Shown piece by piece: positions 1 through 7,911 of a stretch of 64,000 nt of DNA (positions are counted from its first letter, which is position 1; each line of letters starts with the position of its first letter). A program made the position numbers and the translations under genes. The notes beneath the pieces are model-generated. The model saw only the letters and a list, made by a program, of their open reading frames with translations. It was not told the origin of the DNA and made no database searches. The DNA comes from Opitutaceae bacterium (GTDB lineage Bacteria; Verrucomicrobiota; Verrucomicrobiia; Opitutales; Opitutaceae), in NCBI GenBank assembly GCA_041395105.1, contig JAWLBB010000003.1, positions 372,001 through 436,000 on the forward strand. Reading direction: 5' to 3'.

Positions 1-389
1 CCCCACCCGGCATGCCCGGCAAAAGCCCTGACCTGGAGCCCTTCCGGATCGGCAAGTAGTTCAGTGGCTTTTTCGAGATCGATCCCGAAATACAGCCGGA
101 ACATCCCCATCACGCTCTCAGACTTCCAGGCCGAAATGATGATCTGCTTGTCGTTGACCGGTCCGCCTTCGAAAACCGGGACATCCGCAAGCAGGCCGTC
201 GGCAAAATCCTCAGTGAAATCACCCAGTTTCCTCCCGATCGGCCTATTGATGACCACGCCAAGGGCGCCCTCTTCGCTGTGAGCGGAAAGCAGAACCACA
301 GTCCGGCGGAAATTGGGATCCTGCATCGCCGGGTGGGCCAGCAGCAGAGAACCGGCCAGGCTCGATCTGGGTTCACTCCTTCGGCTCAT
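1..389 (-). CDS. YqgE/AlgH family protein (partial)
   Basis: The reading frame starts at an ATG at 389 and runs off the left edge, so only the N-terminal ~129 residues are present. The translation begins MSRRSEPRSSLAGSLLLAHP and contains the family block SLLLAHPAMQDPNFRRTVV followed by GALGVVINRP and VFEGGPV, which are the conserved segments of the YqgE/AlgH (DUF179) fold. The molecular function of this family is not settled; it is a conserved cytoplasmic protein sometimes linked to transcriptional control. The gene lies two bases after the stop of the upstream dCMP deaminase gene on the same strand, so the two are almost certainly co-transcribed. The C terminus cannot be judged. Confidence 0.85.
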   Translation of the reverse strand, partial: MSRRSEPRSSLAGSLLLAHPAMQDPNFRRTVVLLSAHSEEGALGVVINRPIGRKLGDFTEDFADGLLADVPVFEGGPVNDKQIIISAWKSESVMGMFRLYFGIDLEKATELLADPEGLQVRAFAGHAGW

Positions 390-391
390 CG

Positions 392-865
392 CTAGAGTCT
401 GATGATGGCCACTCCCGCCTCAACCAGGATATCCCGGACCAGCTCGTCGTTCCGGTAGTCCGTATGGTACTTGATCGTTCGAATCCCGGCTGCCGCGAGG
501 ATCTTGGCGCAATTGATGCAGGGGTAGTGGGTGATGTAGGCGACGCAACCCTCGAGACTGATGCCCCGCCGGGCGGCGTCGGCGATCGCATTCTGTTCGG
601 CGTGCACCGTTGCCTGTTCATGACCGTCGCGGACCCGGGAATTATGGGGCGTGCTCGGGAGAAATCCGTTGTAGCCCGCCGCGACGATCCGGTTCTTCTG
701 GTCGCCGGAAGTCACAATGACACAGCCGACCTGAAGTCGTTCGCAGATTGAACGGGTGGAGATGAGAAAGGCATTCGCCATGAAATACTCATCCCACGAC
801 GGACGGTAGGCGAATCCCGCCGTTGCCTCAATGATCTGCTCCAGCGGTGTCGGTTTCTTTTCCAT
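392..865 (-). CDS. dCMP/cytidine deaminase family protein
   Basis: 157 residues, the usual length for bacterial deoxycytidylate deaminase (ComEB-like). The zinc-binding and catalytic motifs are visible: TVHAEQNAI (His ligand and the proton-shuttling Glu) and YPCINCAKIL (the PCxxC pair of Cys ligands). The N-terminal segment RPSWDEYFMANAFLISTRS is typical of dCMP deaminases, which convert dCMP to dUMP for thymidylate synthesis. Exact substrate cannot be set from sequence alone. It is the first gene of a probable two-gene operon with the YqgE-like gene, 2 bp downstream. Confidence 0.88.
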   Translation of the reverse strand: MEKKPTPLEQIIEATAGFAYRPSWDEYFMANAFLISTRSICERLQVGCVIVTSGDQKNRIVAAGYNGFLPSTPHNSRVRDGHEQATVHAEQNAIADAARRGISLEGCVAYITHYPCINCAKILAAAGIRTIKYHTDYRNDELVRDILVEAGVAIIRL

Positions 866-953
866 GAATCAGCACATTGCCCACAACCGGAACAATGAGC
901 CCGATCCCCCGCGATGTCGAGGCAGAGTCGAGCGGATCCCGCCCGCTCCCCCG

Positions 954-1412
954 TCACTTGTTCATGGCGAGCAACTGACGCTGGCTGTCAAAGACCAGGT
1001 TTGAAACCCGCTCGCCATAGCGCCGGGACATCGAAGGGGGCTTGCCTTTCGTGGTTCGCGAAAGCCCGGAATTCCAGGCGACCGCCAGCCAATAAGGGCT
1101 CGGCGGAAAGCCCCGCCTTGAGAGATTGCTGTAGAGCCAATCGTAATGCTTCTGCGCGATGATTCGGGAAAACTCCGGATCGTGGGCTTCGTAGTGGCTG
1201 TGCTTGGTGTGCTGCTGCCAGGTCGTCCGGGTGAACTGGTAGAGCCCGCGTTCGCCTTTGCTGCCGACCGCGCGTGGGTTGCCCCCGGTCTCAACAATGG
1301 CCACCGCGTCCAGAAAGACGTCGCGCTGGCGGTCGTAATTCATCGCTCCGGCATCGCTGACCAGGCCAAAGCCGAGAACCAGCGCACTGAAGGCAAGAAG
1401 ACGCCCGGTCAT
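954..1412 (-). CDS. Small exported lytic-transglycosylase-like protein
   Basis: 152 residues from the ATG at 1412. That start was preferred over an upstream ATG at 1472 because it puts a clean signal peptide at the N terminus (MTGRLLAFSALVLGFGLVSD, cleavage near AGA). The mature protein has the SLT-type active-site neighbourhood AIVETGGNPRAVGSKGERG with a Glu in the position of the catalytic acid, then GLYQFTRTTW, and later a SPYWLAVAWNSG stretch equivalent to the AYN(x)G motif. It should act on periplasmic peptidoglycan. It is a minimal single-domain version with no binding repeats. Family assignment is good; activity is inferred. Confidence 0.75.
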   Translation of the reverse strand: MTGRLLAFSALVLGFGLVSDAGAMNYDRQRDVFLDAVAIVETGGNPRAVGSKGERGLYQFTRTTWQQHTKHSHYEAHDPEFSRIIAQKHYDWLYSNLSRRGFPPSPYWLAVAWNSGLSRTTKGKPPSMSRRYGERVSNLVFDSQRQLLAMNK

Positions 1413-1733
1413 CCGGGTCGTTTGTTTTTGGAGACGGCAAAGCCTCGATCGGGTGCAAGTCGTCGCATGCATAGTCGGAAAAACCTGGTTGGTGAAAAAG
1501 AAAAAGAGGACCGTTGATTACTCTCTAAATGCCGGAAAGCTTGGGCGGGCTTTCCCTGAAATCCTGCGGGCAGGACTCTCGGTTCGTTCTTTCTCCTGGT
1601 TCATGCGTGGGGTCCGTGATCGCCGAGATCCCCCCGTTTGTCAAGTTTGAGGGGTTTTTACGCGAGGGTCGGGTTTTTCCCTAGGGGCTTTCCGCATTTG
1701 CCAGTTCACCCATCCCGACATACCCTTTGGACC
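1413..1733. other. Intergenic region between divergent genes
   Basis: About 320 bases separate the transglycosylase-like gene (minus) from the methyltransferase gene (plus). The part next to the minus gene is A-rich and the remainder is unremarkable. It must hold the promoters of both units, but no convincing -35/-10 pair, RNA motif or operator palindrome stands out. A longer reading of the methyltransferase frame (ATG at 1638) would use part of it, but those extra residues look non-coding. Confidence 0.4.
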
Positions 1734-2390
1734 GTGCTCCGAATTGTAAAACCCGAGATCCTTGACCGCCTTTCTGCCGACGATCCCGCCGTGTCCCGTG
1801 CCCGCCGTGACCTGCAGATGATCAATGGTTTAATGGGCAATCACCGCTGGATTCTGCGTCAGCTCCAACCCCTTGTCCGATCCGGGGACCGTCTCGTCGA
1901 ATGGGGCGGTGGGGACGGCTCCCTCGCCCGGATGATCGATGCCCGAAGGACTTCTCTTCCCGCGTTTTCATTGACAGTAATCGACCAGGCACCACCGCCT
2001 CCGGACCTGCCGGAGACGATTTCCTGGTCATCCCGCAACCTTCTCGACCGTCGTTCCCCCACACTCCGGGCGGCGATCGTGATAGCCAACCTGATCCTCC
2101 ACCACTTTGAGCCGGACTCCCTCCGGCAACTGGGAGCGATGCTTCATCCCGAGTGTCGGACAATCATTGCCTGCGAACCCGTCCGCCGCCGCTGCCATCA
2201 ATGGCAATTGCGGTTACTTCGCCTTCTCGGCATCCACCCGATCACCCGGCATGACGCCCACGTCAGCGTCGGCGCTGGATTTCGAGGGAACGAACTGGCG
2301 GAAGGTCTCGGGCTGCACCCATCGGATTGGACGGTCAGGATCCGGGAAACCGCACTCGGCGCCCATCGGCTTCTGGCCATCCGGAAATGA
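1734..2390 (+). CDS. Class I SAM-dependent methyltransferase
   Basis: 218 residues if translation starts at the GTG at 1734; an in-frame ATG at 1638 would add 32 Arg/Pro/Phe-rich residues with no family resemblance. The Rossmann motif I is RLVEWGGGDGSLARMI, followed by an acidic residue in SLTVIDQ (motif II) and IVIANLILHHFEPDSLRQLG, the motif typical of small-molecule methyltransferases. The stop overlaps the start of the next gene (ATGA), showing translational coupling with a flavin-dependent oxidoreductase. From memory, this pair often accompanies a type III polyketide synthase; no such synthase lies in this window, so the substrate is unknown. Confidence 0.75.
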   Translation: MLRIVKPEILDRLSADDPAVSRARRDLQMINGLMGNHRWILRQLQPLVRSGDRLVEWGGGDGSLARMIDARRTSLPAFSLTVIDQAPPPPDLPETISWSSRNLLDRRSPTLRAAIVIANLILHHFEPDSLRQLGAMLHPECRTIIACEPVRRRCHQWQLRLLRLLGIHPITRHDAHVSVGAGFRGNELAEGLGLHPSDWTVRIRETALGAHRLLAIRK

Positions 2391-3400
2391 GACCAATCGA
2401 AATCGTCGGTGGCGGACTCGCCGGTCTTTCCCTCGGATGCGCCTTACAGGAATCCGGGGTCGAGACCACCATCATTGAAGCGGGGACCTACCCGCGACAC
2501 CGGGTCTGCGGCGAGTTCATTTCCGGTCTGTCCCCCATCGATCGTGAACGATTGACCCTCGGTCCCGCTCTCGCCGATGCCCGCAAGCTCTCCTCGGTCA
2601 GCTGGCATCGAAAGGAACGCGAGGTCTGTCGGCACCAATTGCCTTCTCCCGCTCTCGGCATCTCCCGATTCACCCTGGACGCCCGGCTGGTCGAGCGGTT
2701 TACCGCTGCCGGAGGCAGACTGCGGACGCGCACCCGTGCCCGCACCACCCCGGGCAAACCCGGATCGGTCTGGACTGCCGGTCATCGAACCTCCCCCTCA
2801 CCGTTCATCGGCCTGAAAGCCCATTTCAAGGGCTTGTCACTGGCCACCGACCTCGAGATGTATCTGGGCGACCAAGCCTATGTCGGGCTTTCACCGGTCG
2901 AAAATGGCGCCGCCAATCTCTGCGGTCTCTTCCGCCGAAGGTCAATCCGGGGAGAAATACCCGAAATGATCAACCAATACCTGGAGGCGTGCGGTCTCCG
3001 GGGTCTGAAGTCCCTTGTCGCACGAGCCTCGGTTGTGGCCGGTTCTCCCTGTGCGGTGGCCGGACTCGATTACGACTCGTCTCCCGATAACGGTCCGGGC
3101 CTATCCCTTGGCGACGCCCGTCAGCTCATCCCCCCGTTCACCGGCGCGGGTATGGCGACCGCCTTTGCCGCAGCCTCGGAAGCCCTACCCTCACTCGTTG
3201 CCTGGTCCCGGGATGAAATCGACTGGCCCCGTGTCGATCGGCAGATTCGAACCCGATTGCGTCTGCGGCTGAATCGCCGCCTCCGGGCATCCCGCTGGAT
3301 TCATCCCTTTCTTCTTGAACCACGGCGTCAGTCACTCACCTCGACGCTCGCCCGACTCCACCTGCTCCCATTCAACCTCCTCTTTCACCTCCTGCATTAG
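2387..3400 (+). CDS. FAD-dependent oxidoreductase (geranylgeranyl-reductase-like)
   Basis: 337 residues from the ATG at 2387, which overlaps the methyltransferase stop by 4 bases. The N terminus is the dinucleotide-binding fold (EIVGGGLAGLSLGCALQESG, acidic end in TTIIEAG), followed by YPRHRVCGEFIS, a motif shared with geranylgeranyl reductase and related aromatic-ring flavoproteins. A second FAD motif, SLGDARQLIPPFTGAGMATA, matches the GD(A)...P..G.G segment. The C terminus is basic and leucine-rich. It probably oxidises or reduces a lipid-like or polyketide product made with the coupled methyltransferase. The substrate is inferred only. Confidence 0.75.
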   Translation: MRPIEIVGGGLAGLSLGCALQESGVETTIIEAGTYPRHRVCGEFISGLSPIDRERLTLGPALADARKLSSVSWHRKEREVCRHQLPSPALGISRFTLDARLVERFTAAGGRLRTRTRARTTPGKPGSVWTAGHRTSPSPFIGLKAHFKGLSLATDLEMYLGDQAYVGLSPVENGAANLCGLFRRRSIRGEIPEMINQYLEACGLRGLKSLVARASVVAGSPCAVAGLDYDSSPDNGPGLSLGDARQLIPPFTGAGMATAFAAASEALPSLVAWSRDEIDWPRVDRQIRTRLRLRLNRRLRASRWIHPFLLEPRRQSLTSTLARLHLLPFNLLFHLLH

Positions 3401-3417
3401 GAGCCGCTAGAAGGCCT

Positions 3418-3852
3418 CTATTCTGCTCTCTGCAGAACGACCTCGAGCAACCCTTCGAGATTCTCAAGATCGATCCCCTGGGGGGCGGCCGTTCTGAAGA
3501 GCGCTCGGTCGCCATCGTAAATGGCCGCATTTACTGAATAGATGTGCCCATCTCCGAACTTTGCGGCATTGTAGGTAATGACGAAACCGATCGGCACCTG
3601 GCCCGCGTTTTCGACCACCGTGCGGCCAAGTATCTCCGGCGCAGAACCCGCGTTCGTCCTGTCCAGCAGCTCGACCTCAATCCGTGCCGACGGCGGAAGC
3701 GACATCTTCTCCCGGTAGGTGACAAATCCTTCGAGCTCGACCAGCTTGTCATCCACCTTGCCGGTTCCACAGCCCCCGACCAGGAAGACTGCCAGAAGAC
3801 CCAATGCAACGATCATCAATTCACGGGAAAGAGGGAAACGTAAACGGCTCAT
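3418..3852 (-). CDS. YbaY/YscW-type lipoprotein
   Basis: 144 residues from the ATG at 3852. This start gives a lipoprotein signal peptide, with a hydrophobic run followed by the lipobox LVGGC; a longer frame to 3942 would overlap the Nudix gene and bury the signal. The mature part contains VEGFVTYREKMSLPPSARIEV-like sequence (here LEGFVTYREKMSLPPSA) with VELLDRTNAGSAPEILGRTV and VPIGFVITYN, the pattern of YbaY/YscW lipoproteins with a beta-sandwich. These are usually tethered to the periplasmic side of a membrane; function is unknown. It follows the Nudix gene on the same strand and ends close to the convergent flavoprotein gene. Confidence 0.75.
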   Translation of the reverse strand: MSRLRFPLSRELMIVALGLLAVFLVGGCGTGKVDDKLVELEGFVTYREKMSLPPSARIEVELLDRTNAGSAPEILGRTVVENAGQVPIGFVITYNAAKFGDGHIYSVNAAIYDGDRALFRTAAPQGIDLENLEGLLEVVLQRAE

Positions 3853-3926
3853 GGCCAGAATAACTGAAGGCCTGGGCGCCCGATGGCAATCGTTCCTTGT
3901 ATCGGTCAAGCCAACGCGATCGATCG

Positions 3927-4487
3927 TCACGCGATGGACCACTCTCCGGCCAAGAAGCGCTTGAGCAAAGGACGGGTGATCCGGAAACTCGCCCCCCAGA
4001 GCTTGTCCCCACCAACACGGTAAAAAGCAATCTGCTTGGGCGCATCCCAGTTGGGCGCCTGCTCAAGTCCGATCCTGAGAGCCTCCGGGCGCAGCAATTC
4101 GGTCAACGGGACTTCCAGCACTTCATCGACCTCGGTCGGCTGGAGGCGCCAGGTCCCCGGATGCTCGATCCGCGCAAGAAAAGGATGAATCCGGTAGCGG
4201 GTCACGATGGTCTCAACCGGCGGCAGGGGAGCCAAAACCTCGACCCGATCGCGGGACAGGCCGATTTCCTCCTCCGACTCCCGTAACGCCGTCTCCAGCA
4301 TGGATCCGTCGACCGCCTCGGGCCGACCGCCGGGGAATGCCAACTGACCACCATGCAGACCCACCGCCGTCCGGCGAATAAGGACCAGGCGCAGTTGCCC
4401 GGCCTGATCCCTGAAAACGGGAACCAGCACCGCTGCATCCATCCGATCGCCCATCCGGAAACCACTCACAACCTCCCTATAGCACAA
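3927..4487 (-). CDS. Nudix hydrolase, CoA pyrophosphatase type
   Basis: 186 residues. The segment VLIRRTAVGLHGGQLAFPGG matches the UPF0035 signature that precedes the Nudix box in CoA diphosphatases (NudL/CoAse), and the Nudix box itself reads GGRPEAVDGSMLETALRESE followed by EEIGL. One position of the consensus box carries Asp where Glu is usual, but the catalytic RE..EE core is intact. CoA diphosphatases cleave CoA to 3',5'-ADP and phosphopantetheine. The start is uncertain; a Met 11 residues in (position 4454) would also work. The YbaY-like gene follows 74 bases downstream on the same strand. Confidence 0.82.
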   Translation of the reverse strand: MCYREVVSGFRMGDRMDAAVLVPVFRDQAGQLRLVLIRRTAVGLHGGQLAFPGGRPEAVDGSMLETALRESEEEIGLSRDRVEVLAPLPPVETIVTRYRIHPFLARIEHPGTWRLQPTEVDEVLEVPLTELLRPEALRIGLEQAPNWDAPKQIAFYRVGGDKLWGASFRITRPLLKRFLAGEWSIA

Positions 4488-4640
4488 TCAATGCCCCTGT
4501 CAGGTCATCAATTCGATCTCCAGGTGAATTCCCCGGACACCCTCTCGCTTCGGAAAATTCCCACCGCCCCGTGACCGCTCCCCCGCCGCCCCGGGCAACT
4601 CCATCCCCCACCCGATCGAACCCGCAACCCACCACTGCCA

Positions 4641-4657
4641 AGAGCCTTCAGGGCTCT
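4641..4657. other. Short GC-rich hairpin
   Basis: Six-base complementary arms at 4641-4646 and 4652-4657 with a 5-base loop. There is no T-tract on either strand, so it is a weak terminator candidate at most. It sits directly beside the TTTGTAAC palindrome. Confidence 0.25.
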
Positions 4658-4661
4658 CGAA

Positions 4662-4684
4662 TTTGTAACGTATTATGTTACAAA
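4662..4684. promoter_or_regulatory. Perfect palindrome, possible operator
   Basis: TTTGTAAC (4662-4669) and GTTACAAA (4677-4684) form a perfect 8-base inverted repeat around a 7-base AT-rich spacer. The AT-rich, 23-base dyad stands out from the surrounding GC-rich sequence and has the size of a dimeric helix-turn-helix regulator site. It lies about 180 bases upstream of the Nudix gene and 90 bases past the end of the ThuA-like gene, both on the minus strand. It could also act as a weak terminator for the latter. No regulator gene is adjacent. Confidence 0.4.
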
Positions 4685-4776
4685 CGGGCGGAACCGGTTC
4701 GGAGGGATGTCTCCGTCGGATGGACTCTCGCGGGCCTCAGACCTCACTCGGACCACACGCGGGTCTCAAGTGGAGT

Positions 4777-5565
4777 TCAGGCGGTGAAGAGCTGGCGCCA
4801 GAACTGGCCGTACTGCGTCCACTTGACCAGGTTGATGCCCCAGTGGGGGCTGGCGCCCGTGGTCCAGGCGGATACGCGGCCGCTCCCCAAGGTCCGCTGG
4901 GCCAGCAGAGGAAACCACTGGTCCCAGTACTGGATCTCCAGGATGGTCTCCGCGTCGCTCCGACGCCGGGTTTCGTTGAAGCCGAGGAGCGGCGGTAATG
5001 CGTCCAGATTGATGCCCTTGAGGATGGGATGATCGCCGACCGGGCTTCGCACGGAAAAGCTCTCGGTCGATTCGATCAGGTCATCCCCTTCAATGCACGC
5101 GACGGGAAGGACGTCGCGGAAGAGACTGCGTCCCCAGCCGCCCTTGCCCATCTGGCCGCTGAAGCTGTACCAGCCTCCGTTCATGTGGAAATGCCCGCCC
5201 TCACTGATCCACTTCTTCAGGGTATTGAAGCGATCGGGAAAGGTAACGTAGTCACTCTCCCACTTCATCCGATTGAAGAAATCCGGATGAAGCATCAGGC
5301 ACTTCGTCTCGACATCGCCGAATACGATGGTGCTGGCCCAATCCAGGCGCCGCTCGAAGTCATCCGGCGACATATTGTAGAGCTCCCACGAGGGCTGGGA
5401 AATGACTTCGGCCCCCTCAATCGCCTTCATCGCATTCACGACGGGCTGCGCATAGTTGAGGACCTCGACATTCTTCTTGGCCGAGAGAAAGGGTGACTCG
5501 ATATATTCATTCCCGGTGTGAATACACCAGTTGCCCACATGCCAGATTCTCAGATTCCTGCTCAT
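4777..5565 (-). CDS. ThuA-like / putative glutamine amidotransferase-fold protein (PF07090 type)
   Basis: 262 residues from the ATG at 5565, preceded by an AAGGA ribosome site; the longer frame to 5643 has no such site. The protein starts NLRIWHVGNWCIHTGNEYIE and has the mid-protein block GGHFHMNGGWYSFSGQMGKG with RSLFRDVLPV, the pattern of the putative glutamine amidotransferase domain family related to ThuA. No GxCxG nucleophile elbow is present, so true amidotransferase activity is unlikely. Relatives are common in sugar-catabolic loci of Verrucomicrobiota and Planctomycetota, where the role is unclear. It ends with PHWGINLVKWTQYGQFWRQL, typical of the family C terminus. Confidence 0.75.
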   Translation of the reverse strand: MSRNLRIWHVGNWCIHTGNEYIESPFLSAKKNVEVLNYAQPVVNAMKAIEGAEVISQPSWELYNMSPDDFERRLDWASTIVFGDVETKCLMLHPDFFNRMKWESDYVTFPDRFNTLKKWISEGGHFHMNGGWYSFSGQMGKGGWGRSLFRDVLPVACIEGDDLIESTESFSVRSPVGDHPILKGINLDALPPLLGFNETRRRSDAETILEIQYWDQWFPLLAQRTLGSGRVSAWTTGASPHWGINLVKWTQYGQFWRQLFTA

Positions 5566-5629
5566 CGTTTCATCCTTGGTTTCCCTTTTCGCGCCATCGA
5601 GGCTCAACAGATTCTGAAAGTCGGTGCCC

Positions 5630-6277
5630 CTACCCACTTCCACCCATCGCTGTGGCCAGGGATTTGAGTTTCGCCGGGTCTTTGATGCCAGGGGACAGTT
5701 CGACGCCGCTGCTCAAGTCGACAAATCGGGCACCGGATTGTCTGATGGCCGCGGCGATATTTTCCGGATTGAGGCCGCCGGCCAGAATCCACTGCTTGCC
5801 GGGATGCTCCGTCGAGAGATCGTGGAACCGTCCCCAGTCACCGGTTGCACCGGTCCCGCCAAAAGCGTCCTGGCGGAAGGTGTCGATGAGGAAGGTATCG
5901 GCCAGGGACAGCAGCCAGTCGGGAAAGGGGTGATCGGGTGGAAGGTGCGGGACCAACCACAGACGGTCGACGCCGGCCACCTCACCCCAAGACTCGGCAA
6001 GTGCCTGATCCGTTTCCGGATCAACGTGCAGCTGAAAGAAATCAAAGCCGGAATCCGACACCACTCGCAGTTCCCCGGGGGTTGGTCTCACCATGACCGC
6101 CACCCGCCGGAGGTCAGGCAGATCGGCCCGAAGCCGGGAATACGCATCCAGTGACAGGAAGCGGGACGACTTTGGATACAGAATGAATCCGAGAAAATCA
6201 GCACCAATTCCAGCCGCGGCACCGGCGTCCGCCGCGGAAGTGAGTCCGCAGATCTTGAGTTGGATGCCGTTGATCAT
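5630..6277 (-). CDS. trpF: Phosphoribosylanthranilate isomerase
   Basis: 215 residues from the ATG at 6277, the usual TrpF length. The TIM-barrel begins LKICGLTSAADAGAAAGIGA with the catalytic Cys in KICGL, followed by DFLGFILYPKSSRFLS, FFQLHVD and the phosphate-binding WILAGGLNPENIAAAIRQSG. The C-terminal segment has the general base Asp in RFVDLSSGVE. It isomerises N-(5'-phosphoribosyl)anthranilate in tryptophan synthesis. No other trp gene is nearby, so trpF is dispersed here. Upstream frame residues before 6277 fall in a repeat-rich intergenic stretch and were excluded. Confidence 0.92.
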   Translation of the reverse strand: MINGIQLKICGLTSAADAGAAAGIGADFLGFILYPKSSRFLSLDAYSRLRADLPDLRRVAVMVRPTPGELRVVSDSGFDFFQLHVDPETDQALAESWGEVAGVDRLWLVPHLPPDHPFPDWLLSLADTFLIDTFRQDAFGGTGATGDWGRFHDLSTEHPGKQWILAGGLNPENIAAAIRQSGARFVDLSSGVELSPGIKDPAKLKSLATAMGGSG

Positions 6278-6325
6278 GACAGGTGACAGAACAGGGTCAG
6301 ACTGGCGATGGACCGGATCCAATTT

Positions 6326-6371
6326 AGCCGCGCCGCTCTGTCGGCGCGTTCCCGAACGGCAGAGCGGCGGC
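6326..6371. repeat. Imperfect inverted repeat, GC-rich
   Basis: Arms GCCGCTCTG (6332-6340) and CAGAGCGGC (6360-6368) are perfectly complementary, and flanking GC bases extend the pairing imperfectly. It is one of a pair of palindromes in the trpF/aminotransferase gap and looks like a REP-type element. Confidence 0.5.
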
Positions 6372-6435
6372 AGAGCCATTCGACCAGCTCAGGCCGGGGC
6401 GGAGCGGCTACAACGGGACTGAGCGTAACCTTCGC

Positions 6436-6511
6436 CTGTAGGAGAGGCTTTACGCCTCGATTCTCCAGGGATGTCCGACGAATGGATCGAGGCGTAAAGC
6501 CTCTCCTACAG
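6436..6511. repeat. 26-bp perfect inverted repeat (REP-like family A)
   Basis: Arms 6436-6461 and 6486-6511 are perfect reverse complements over 26 bases (core GGAGAGGCTTTACGCCTCGA), with a 24-base centre. A degenerate second copy lies at 19958-20014. The location between genes and the scattered copies fit a REP/BIME-like repeat rather than a local terminator. Confidence 0.8.
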
Positions 6512-6539
6512 AATCCTCCAGCCGGTGCAGTCTGTGGCA

Positions 6540-7634
6540 TCAGAAGCGGTTGAGGGTTTCGATGACGTGGTCGACCTGCGGGTCGGTCAGTTCCGGGAAG
6601 ACGGGCAGGCTGAGGCAGGTGCTCGCGATGGCTTCGGCCACGGGGAAGGCGCCGACGCCGTAACCCAGTCCCGCAAAGCAGGGCTGCCGGTGGAGCGGGA
6701 TCGGGTAGATGATATCCGTGCCGATTTCATGCCGGGTCAAGTGGGCGCGCAGGGCTTCCCGATCCGGATGCCGGATAGTGAATTGGTGGTAGACCGATTC
6801 GCCCCACTCCGGGACAACGGGCAGGGTGATGCCCGGATGCCGGATCCCTTCCAGGTAGCGGCGGGCGACGGACCGGCGTCGTTCGGTCCATCCCTCCAGG
6901 TACGGGAGTTTCACGTTGAGCGCGGCCGCCTGGAGTCCTTCCATCCGCATGTTGAATCCGACGCGCTCATGCAGATAGCGGGTGGCCGAGCCGTGGACCC
7001 GGAGGATTCGAACCGTATCCAGAACCTCCTTCCTCCGGGAAATGACCGCGCCACCCTCGCCGCAGCCACCGAGGTTCTTGGTCGGGTAGAAACTGAAGGT
7101 CCCTGCATCACCGATCAGGCCGACCGGATGGTCCCGGAACCGGGCAAGATGAGCCTGGGCGCAATCCTCAATGACCTCAAGCCCATGCCGCTCGGCCACA
7201 TCCATCAGGGCGTCCATCTGCGCCGGTTGTCCAAAGAGGTGAACCACCACAACCGCCCGGGTCCGGGGGGTGATGGCCGCTTCAAGCGCGGCCGGATCCA
7301 GGCAGAAGGTGTCGGGATCGACATCGGCAAAAATCAATTTCGCCCCGAGGTAGCTGGCCGTCCAGGCACTCGCGATAAAGGTGAAGGCCGGGACGATGAT
7401 CTCGTCTTCCGGACCCAGGTCCAGTGCCAGCGCGGCCAACTGCAGGGCGCTCGTTCCATTGTCGACCGCCACGGCATCGTCCGACCCGCAAGCCCGCGCA
7501 AAGCCCGCCTCGAAGTCCACCACGTCCTGACCAAGGCAGAAGCGCCCGGCATCAAGCGTTCGTGCCCAGGCCTCGAGGAGTTGCGAGCGAAGCGGCTGGT
7601 GCTGGAGAGAGAGATCGAGAAAAGGAACCTTCAT
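6540..7634 (-). CDS. DegT/DnrJ/EryC1/StrS family aminotransferase
   Basis: 364 residues. The family hallmarks are present: an N-terminal PFLDLSLQH segment, GTSALQLAALALDLGPEDEI, the PLP-contacting DCAQAHLA with its Asp, the Schiff-base Lys in FSFYPTKNLGGCGEGGAV, and the C-terminal YHQFTIRH. These PLP enzymes transaminate keto-sugars bound to nucleotides, usually for lipopolysaccharide, capsule or glycan synthesis. No sugar-nucleotide partner genes are adjacent, so the exact substrate is open. The gene stands alone between two repeat-bearing intergenic stretches. Confidence 0.88.
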   Translation of the reverse strand: MKVPFLDLSLQHQPLRSQLLEAWARTLDAGRFCLGQDVVDFEAGFARACGSDDAVAVDNGTSALQLAALALDLGPEDEIIVPAFTFIASAWTASYLGAKLIFADVDPDTFCLDPAALEAAITPRTRAVVVVHLFGQPAQMDALMDVAERHGLEVIEDCAQAHLARFRDHPVGLIGDAGTFSFYPTKNLGGCGEGGAVISRRKEVLDTVRILRVHGSATRYLHERVGFNMRMEGLQAAALNVKLPYLEGWTERRRSVARRYLEGIRHPGITLPVVPEWGESVYHQFTIRHPDREALRAHLTRHEIGTDIIYPIPLHRQPCFAGLGYGVGAFPVAEAIASTCLSLPVFPELTDPQVDHVIETLNRF

Positions 7635-7778
7635 GATGCGTTCCTATGGTTATGGGCCAGGGAATCTTCGACCGCAAGTGAGCAAAACGGCCCTTGATGC
7701 TTGGGGAACTTCGAAGAACCACAGGAAGGCGCTGAACGCTGGAGTCCTGGAGCTGAGCGTCCTTCTTCAGTCGGTATA

Positions 7779-7842
7779 GCCACTTCGCTGTGCCGAAGTG
7801 TATCCGAGTCCTGCGGGAACGCCGACACAGCGGCGCTGCTGC
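7779..7842. repeat. REP-like family B palindrome copy
   Basis: GCCACTTCGCTGTGCCGAAG at 7779 onward is followed by GCCGACACAGCGGCGCTGCT at 7821 onward. The first block is a small hairpin (CACTTCG/CGAAGTG) and CGCTGTG pairs with CACAGCG of the second. Related copies lie at 10294-10506 (two tandem units) and 22327-22380. The rest of the 7635-7911 gap shows nothing else. Confidence 0.6.
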
Positions 7843-7911
7843 ACATCATTGCCTCTGCCGCTCTGCGAATGTGACAGCTGCTGGATTGAATTGTTTGAGA
7901 GACACTGCCCT

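Noticed and set aside
6525..7697. Long plus-strand frame of ~390 codons opposite the DegT aminotransferase
   Set aside because: It mirrors the coding frame of the minus gene, has no family resemblance and is rich in residues expected from antisense of GC-rich codons.
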